Assembly (NCBI RefSeq): GCF_013403925.1
Contig: NZ_JABFDJ010000002.1
Span: 372,001 to 436,000, forward strand
Origin: Winogradskyella wichelsiae
Lineage (GTDB): Bacteria; Bacteroidota; Bacteroidia; Flavobacteriales; Flavobacteriaceae
Length of the DNA: 64,000 bases
Reading direction: 5' to 3'
Part shown: positions 59,546-64,000 of the stretch, in pieces
Position numbering within the stretch: position 1 is the stretch's first letter
Layout of the letters: each line of letters opens with the position of its first letter
Notes under the pieces: generated by a model
The model's database searches: none
Seen by the model: only the letters and a program-made list of their open reading frames with translations
What the model was told of the DNA's origin: nothing
Made by a program: the position numbers and the translations under genes

Positions 59546-62235
59546 TTTTGATTGATAAACTTAAAATTATTTTTTGCACGGTTTTATTTTGTTACAGTTT
59601 TCAAACTTTTAGCCAACAAATCCAAGTTAAGGGTAAGGTTACCGACACAGTACAAACCTCGCTACCTTATGCCAACATCTTAGCCATTCCAAAATCAGAT
59701 GATCAAGACGTTAAGTTTGCCATCACAGAAAACAATGGCAGTTACAAACTAAGTCTAGCAAAAAACCAAACCTACGAGCTTACCGTAAGCTACTTAGGCT
59801 ATAAGCCACAAACAATTACCATTAGCACAACAGACCAAGACCTCATTAAAAACTTTATCCTCAAAGAAAACCCAGACCAACTGGACGAGGTAAACATAAA
59901 ATACACACCACCAATTACGGTAAAAAAAGATACGATTACTTATGATGTTACCAAATTTGTAACTGGCGAAGAACGCAAACTACGAGATGCCTTAAAAAAA
60001 CTACCAGGCGTAGAGGTAGATAGAGAAGGTAATGTAACTGTGCAAGGTAAAAAAGTAACTAAGGTCTTAGTAGAAAACAAAACTTTCTTTACAGGCAATA
60101 GTAAATTAGCCGTAAATAATATACCAGCAGATGCTGTGGAAAAAGTTGAAGTGTTAGACAATTACAATGAAGTTGCTATGCTTAAAGGTTTGCAAGACTC
60201 TGAGGATATGGCCTTAAATATCTTACTAAAAGAAGATAAAAAGAAGTTTGTATTTGGAGATATAGAAGCTGGTGCTGGTATTAAGGAACGTTACCTTGTG
60301 CATCCTAATCTTTTTTATTATAGCCCCAAAACGAATATAAACTTTATTGGAGACCTTAATAACCAAGGTATAAAAAGCTTTAGCTTTAATGACTATTTAG
60401 AATTTGAAGGTGGTTTTGGAAAGCTTTTAGATGATGCTAGCAGTTATTTTGGTCTCTATAACAGTGATTTTGCCAAATACCTCAACAACCAAGATTTTAC
60501 GGATAATATTAACCAGTTTGGTGCACTAAATATTAGACAATCAGTTTCAAATGTTACAGATATTAGCGGTTACCTTATTACGTCTAACTCTAAAACCCAA
60601 ACAGCAAGCAATACGTTAAACGCTTACCAAAACATCACAGAACCCTTTACTGAAGATAGAACGGTTACTAACACACTTAACAACTTTTTTGCCATTGGTA
60701 AAATCACTATAGATTATAACCCAACTTATAAAGAAGATTTTGCTTATAATGCTTTTCTAAAAGTGACCAACAATGATAGTCATGGTTTTGTAAATACAAT
60801 GAACCCAGACCAAAACAATAGCATTACGACTTTAACAGATGTTACGGCACTTAATCTAAAACAAAACATTACTTACAGTCGCAAATTATCTAAAGCGCAC
60901 ACAGCAACCTTAGAAGCGACTTATAATTTTCAGAATGACAAACCTATTACCGAGTGGCTAACTAATCAGCAGATTTTACAAGGCTTAATTCCTTTGGAAG
61001 ATGCCGATGTATATAATATACTTCAAAATAAAAGATCAACGTCGCATAATTTTAACGCCATTATAAAAGACTATTGGGTAATTAATAACTTTAACCACCT
61101 CTATACAAATTTAGGCGTTAATACATCTTTTAACGATTTCTACAATGAAGATATGCAATTACTTAATGATGGTAGTATTAATAATTTTAGCTCTGCTGGT
61201 TTTGGTAATGATTTTGGATATAGCTTTATAGATTCTTATTTGGGATTAGAGTATAAATTCCAAATTGGTATTGCCACGTTTAAACCTGCTGTGTTTTATC
61301 ATGGTTATTTATGGCGGACGCAACAGTTTGAAGACTCAGAAACGTTTTCTAAAAATCTAGTTTTACCACAATTCACAACAAAAGTAGAATTTAATAATAG
61401 TGAAAAACTAAATTTTAAATACAAACTGAATGCTCGGTTTCCTAGTATTAATCAATTAGCTAATAATTTTATACTCTCAAATTTTAATAATGTTTACAGA
61501 GGCAATAATCAACTAGAAAATCAATTGTATCATTCTGCCTCGTTAACTTATTATAAGTTTAGCTTATTTAGAAGTCTGAATTTTAATCTTAACACCAGTT
61601 TTAATAAACGCTTAAAAACTATAAAAACAGTTTCTGAACTTAATGGTATAGAATCCTTTAACACAACCACTATGTTTGATCAGCCAGAACATAACTGGAC
61701 GCTAAGTGGAGGAGTTTCAAAAAAATTTAATAAAATCAGGTATAAATTAAGAACTCGTTTTAGTTATAATGATAATTTTCAGATTTTGAATAATGAAACA
61801 AATCTTAACATTTCAAAATCGATTTCTTCAACGATTGGAGTGGAAACTTCATTTAAAAATCATCCTAACTTAGAAATTAGTTACACCAAAGATTTTAATA
61901 ACTATAAAGCCTTAAATAACGTCTCTAATTTTGAAAATGACCAATTAGAAGTTATTTTGGAATACGATTTTTTAAAGGATTTTATCTTTAAAGCAGATTA
62001 CACCTTTGATAATTACAACAACAAAAGTCTCGATACCAAAACCACTTTTGACACGGCAAATGCATCGTTATTCTACCAAATTGAAGATAGTCCTTGGGGA
62101 TTTGAGATAAATGCTACTAACCTTTTTGATACACGTTTTAAACAACAGAATTCGTTCAACGCTTTTGTAATTAGTGATAGTAGAACATTTATTCTACCTC
62201 GTATTGTGATGTTTAAAGTGAGCTATAAATTGTAA
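59539..62235 (+). CDS. TonB-dependent receptor of the peptide-GLPGLI array
   Basis: About 898 residues. Start GTG 59539 or TTG 59548; both lead into the signal peptide IIFCTVLFCYSFQTFSQ. A CarboxypepD_reg-like domain (about 30-115, VKGKVTDTVQTSLPYANIL) is followed by a plug (about 125-235, with LRDALKKLPGVEVDREGNV and NNIPADAVEKVEVLDNYNE) and a barrel ending MFKVSYKL. This architecture belongs to the receptor branch that commonly follows GLPGLI genes in Bacteroidota. It is the only intact copy; remnants lie at 56660 and 55475. Substrate unknown. A peptide ligand, perhaps from the neighbouring small genes, is a testable idea. Confidence 0.9.
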   Translation: MVVLIDKLKIIFCTVLFCYSFQTFSQQIQVKGKVTDTVQTSLPYANILAIPKSDDQDVKFAITENNGSYKLSLAKNQTYELTVSYLGYKPQTITISTTDQDLIKNFILKENPDQLDEVNIKYTPPITVKKDTITYDVTKFVTGEERKLRDALKKLPGVEVDREGNVTVQGKKVTKVLVENKTFFTGNSKLAVNNIPADAVEKVEVLDNYNEVAMLKGLQDSEDMALNILLKEDKKKFVFGDIEAGAGIKERYLVHPNLFYYSPKTNINFIGDLNNQGIKSFSFNDYLEFEGGFGKLLDDASSYFGLYNSDFAKYLNNQDFTDNINQFGALNIRQSVSNVTDISGYLITSNSKTQTASNTLNAYQNITEPFTEDRTVTNTLNNFFAIGKITIDYNPTYKEDFAYNAFLKVTNNDSHGFVNTMNPDQNNSITTLTDVTALNLKQNITYSRKLSKAHTATLEATYNFQNDKPITEWLTNQQILQGLIPLEDADVYNILQNKRSTSHNFNAIIKDYWVINNFNHLYTNLGVNTSFNDFYNEDMQLLNDGSINNFSSAGFGNDFGYSFIDSYLGLEYKFQIGIATFKPAVFYHGYLWRTQQFEDSETFSKNLVLPQFTTKVEFNNSEKLNFKYKLNARFPSINQLANNFILSNFNNVYRGNNQLENQLYHSASLTYYKFSLFRSLNFNLNTSFNKRLKTIKTVSELNGIESFNTTTMFDQPEHNWTLSGGVSKKFNKIRYKLRTRFSYNDNFQILNNETNLNISKSISSTIGVETSFKNHPNLEISYTKDFNNYKALNNVSNFENDQLEVILEYDFLKDFIFKADYTFDNYNNKSLDTKTTFDTANASLFYQIEDSPWGFEINATNLFDTRFKQQNSFNAFVISDSRTFILPRIVMFKVSYKL

Positions 62236-62304
62236 GCCTGTATATAAACAGCTTCAAAAACTAAAGACAACAACTTTATAATTAGTTTTTAATCAACTTC
62301 TTTT

Positions 62305-62312
62305 TACTTTTG
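62305..62312 (+). promoter_or_regulatory. -7 box of pth
   Basis: TACTTTTG matches TAnnTTTG and ends 19 nt before the pth start. Confidence 0.55.
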
Positions 62313-62331
62313 TACAAACTAGAAATACAGT

Positions 62332-62964
62332 ATGTATAGTTTTATAAAAACATGGTTTGGTTTTAGTAACAAAACAGAACGCACAGAAGAAGATAAAATG
62401 AAAAAATTCTTAATCGTAGGCTTAGGAAACATAGGCGAAAAATATGCAAACACCAGACACAACATTGGTTTTAAAATTCTTGATTATTTAGCCGAAACAA
62501 ATGATATTCTCTTTGAAACTGTAAAACTTGGTGATGTTGCTACATTAAAAATAAAGGGAAGAACTTTAATCCTTTTAAAGCCTAGTACATTTATGAACCT
62601 TAGTGGAAAGGCTATAAAATATTGGCTAGAGAAAGAAAAAATACCTTTAGAAAATCTACTCGTTATAACCGATGATTTAAATCTTCCTTTTGGATCGCTT
62701 AGACTAAAAACCAAAGGTAGTGCCGGAGGCCATAACGGCCTAAAGGACACACAAGATAAATTACAAACTGGAAGCTATAACCGTTTTAGATTTGGTATTA
62801 GTGATGCATTTAGCACAGGCCGACAAATTGATTATGTCTTAGGCGAATGGACCGATGAAGAAAACACACAACTTAAGGAACGCTTAAAAATTTCGGCAGA
62901 ACTTGTAAAATCTTTTGCATTAGCCGGAGTTAACACAACTATGAATCAATTTAATGGAAAATAA
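62332..62964 (+). CDS. pth: Peptidyl-tRNA hydrolase
   Basis: Frees tRNA from peptidyl-tRNAs that drop off the ribosome. It has 210 residues. The core starts at residue 23 (MKKFLIVGLGNIGEKYANTRH), with the catalytic His in NTRHNIGF and Asp in VITDDLNLPFGSLRLK, then GSAGGHNGLKD. The N-terminal 22 residues (MYSFIKTWFGFSNKTERTEE) are a short extension also found in related flavobacteria; a start at the internal ATG 62398 is the alternative. Confidence 0.94.
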   Translation: MYSFIKTWFGFSNKTERTEEDKMKKFLIVGLGNIGEKYANTRHNIGFKILDYLAETNDILFETVKLGDVATLKIKGRTLILLKPSTFMNLSGKAIKYWLEKEKIPLENLLVITDDLNLPFGSLRLKTKGSAGGHNGLKDTQDKLQTGSYNRFRFGISDAFSTGRQIDYVLGEWTDEENTQLKERLKISAELVKSFALAGVNTTMNQFNGK

Positions 62965-62965
62965 A

Positions 62966-63005
62966 AAAAAAGCGGTCTAAAAATTTAATTTAGAACGCTT
63001 TTTAA
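62966..63005. terminator. Bidirectional intrinsic terminator
   Basis: AAAAAGCG-TCTAAA and TTTAGA-CGCTTTTT arms with one internal mismatch, A run before and T run after, between the convergent pth and the secreted protein gene. Confidence 0.82.
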
Positions 63006-63022
63006 GTTAAAATATTTTAATT

Positions 63023-64000
63023 TTAGTTCACTACAATCTTCTTGATACTTTCAGAAAGACCATCTGTAATTTTAATTAAATAGACACCAGACTGTACTTG
63101 GTTTAAATCTATTTTTTCATCAAAGCTTTGATTGGCATTAAATTGCTCTTCAAAGATTCTTCTTCCATTAATATCGTAAACAGCAATTTTTATTTTAGTA
63201 GATTGTGGGTTACCGATTAAAATATTAAAAGAACCATTATTAGGATTAGGATAAATAGTTAAATCAGAATCTAAAGCTACTTCATCAACCGATAAGGTTG
63301 GCTCTAAACATAAATCTAATGTAAATTCTTCAACTGAACCACCATCTTGTGCCGCATCATCTACCACTGTTAAAACCCAATTCCCTGCAGAAGACTCACC
63401 GTATAATAATGACAAATCATCTTCAGGCAAAAAGCTTCCCGTAAATGGAGCAGAAGCATTAACAATAGACGCAGAAGCCTCTGAATCAAATATTGTATTT
63501 GTATAATTATCTCCATTACCTCCATTATCGGAAGATAATTCTATTACAGTTCCACTTGGACTTGTTAAAGAGATATCTAAATCACTGGTATAAGTATGAC
63601 TAATATTTATTAAAACAGCGACACCTGTAATAACTCCTTCTTCTGCAATATTTAATATAGACGTATAAGTTACGTTTCCTGCTGCAGAAATGTTAATTGG
63701 AGTATCTAAAGAACTATACAAAGCACAATCTTCACTTGATGTCGTAAAATTACTTACCGAAAAATCACCAAAAGCACATTCATTTACTCCTCTAACTCTC
63801 CAAAAGTAAGAAGTCATCAAACTTAAAGTAGATATTGCGTATGTTGGACTGTCAATAACAGAATTCACTATAACATCTGTAAATTCAGAATCTGTAGCAA
63901 TATCAATTTCATAAGATGTTGCGTTAACATCCGCTTCCCAAGTAAAAACAGCTGACCCTGCAAAAACATCTGCAGATCCATTAGTGGGAGTTAATAAATT
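63023..64000 (-). CDS. Type IX-secreted protein: FN3, P domain and sorting tail (N-terminus cut)
   Basis: 326 residues are visible and the frame is still open at the window edge. Order: a fibronectin-III-like domain (FTWEADVNATSYEIDIA, YFWRVRGVNECAFG), then a P/proprotein-convertase-type domain (ISHTYTSDLDISLTSPSGT, GNWVLTVVDDAAQDGG), then a C-terminal type IX sorting domain of about 75 residues (LTIYPNPNNGSFNIL, VYDINGRRIF, LNQVQSGVYLIKI). This tail targets the protein through the T9SS to the cell surface. P domains next to FN3 often belong to zinc or serine proteases, so the missing part may be a protease; that is inference. Confidence 0.88.
   Translation of the reverse strand, partial: NLLTPTNGSADVFAGSAVFTWEADVNATSYEIDIATDSEFTDVIVNSVIDSPTYAISTLSLMTSYFWRVRGVNECAFGDFSVSNFTTSSEDCALYSSLDTPINISAAGNVTYTSILNIAEEGVITGVAVLINISHTYTSDLDISLTSPSGTVIELSSDNGGNGDNYTNTIFDSEASASIVNASAPFTGSFLPEDDLSLLYGESSAGNWVLTVVDDAAQDGGSVEEFTLDLCLEPTLSVDEVALDSDLTIYPNPNNGSFNILIGNPQSTKIKIAVYDINGRRIFEEQFNANQSFDEKIDLNQVQSGVYLIKITDGLSESIKKIVVN

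Noticed and set aside
1..64000. CRISPR arrays, tRNA/rRNA genes, prophage or integrase genes
   Set aside because: No regularly spaced repeats, tRNA-like cloverleaf blocks, rRNA sequence or phage and integrase motifs were found by reading. A tool search could still reveal a divergent small RNA.

Overview
The window looks like a marine or aquatic Flavobacteriaceae genome (Bacteroidota). The evidence is strong AT bias, Bacteroidota-type -7 boxes (TAnnTTTG) upstream of many genes, gliding genes gldE-gldD, a type IX secretion C-terminal sorting domain, many TonB-dependent receptors, and family-specific proteins (S46 peptidase, DUF1569, DUF3098, DUF3127, DUF4301, CCC-motif membrane protein, GLPGLI family). 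No rRNA, tRNA, CRISPR array, prophage or recognisable transposase was seen.

Regions. 0-6 kb: a cut lipoprotein, a methionine aminotransferase, a secreted Asp/Glu-type dipeptidyl peptidase, a DinB-like protein and ahcY. 6-13.6 kb: a likely operon running from a phosphopantetheinyl transferase and a GGGP synthase into a tightly overlapping set (thiamine-binding protein, PnuC/PnuT-type transporter, NadR-like kinase, DUF4301, arfB). It is followed by a clear TPP riboswitch and the TonB receptor it controls, so together this reads as a thiamine uptake locus. 13.6-24.3 kb: housekeeping genes (greA, HIT, a sensor kinase, flavin reductase, DUF3127, aat, tag, a thioredoxin-like gene) and an ftsX-DUF3098-uppP-truB-TonB-like operon. 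24.5-38 kb: leuS with an unusually large insertion, ald, a zinc peptidase, a Bax-inhibitor-like protein, rng, a 29-residue basic ribosomal-type protein, HU, mutY-ssb-gldE-gldD. 38-46 kb: two near-identical TonB receptors separated by a decayed 3' end of pgi. This is a 3.56 kb tandem duplication with signs of gene conversion. 46-52.5 kb: an operon of DUF3108, tryptophan dioxygenase, M23 peptidase and pgi, and an operon for tyrosine breakdown (hmgA, CCC protein, hppD).

52.5-62.2 kb is the accessory part and the most interesting. It holds repeated cassettes of a small secreted cysteine-pair peptide followed by a GLPGLI-family protein, ending in one intact TonB receptor. Three peptide genes share a leader hairpin whose stem shows compensatory changes and sits exactly 14 nt before the start codon. 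Peptide and GLPGLI genes are separated by unrelated hairpins. A 360-bp repeat carrying a 14-bp stem occurs twice. Broken copies surround the intact ones: a start-less peptide gene, a GLPGLI gene frameshifted in an A9 tract, two TonB receptor remnants and one further pseudogene. Mature peptides are highly divergent while leaders are conserved, a pattern of duplication with diversification. The function is unknown.

62.3-64 kb: pth, then the C-terminal part of a type IX-secreted protein with FN3 and P domains, cut by the window edge.
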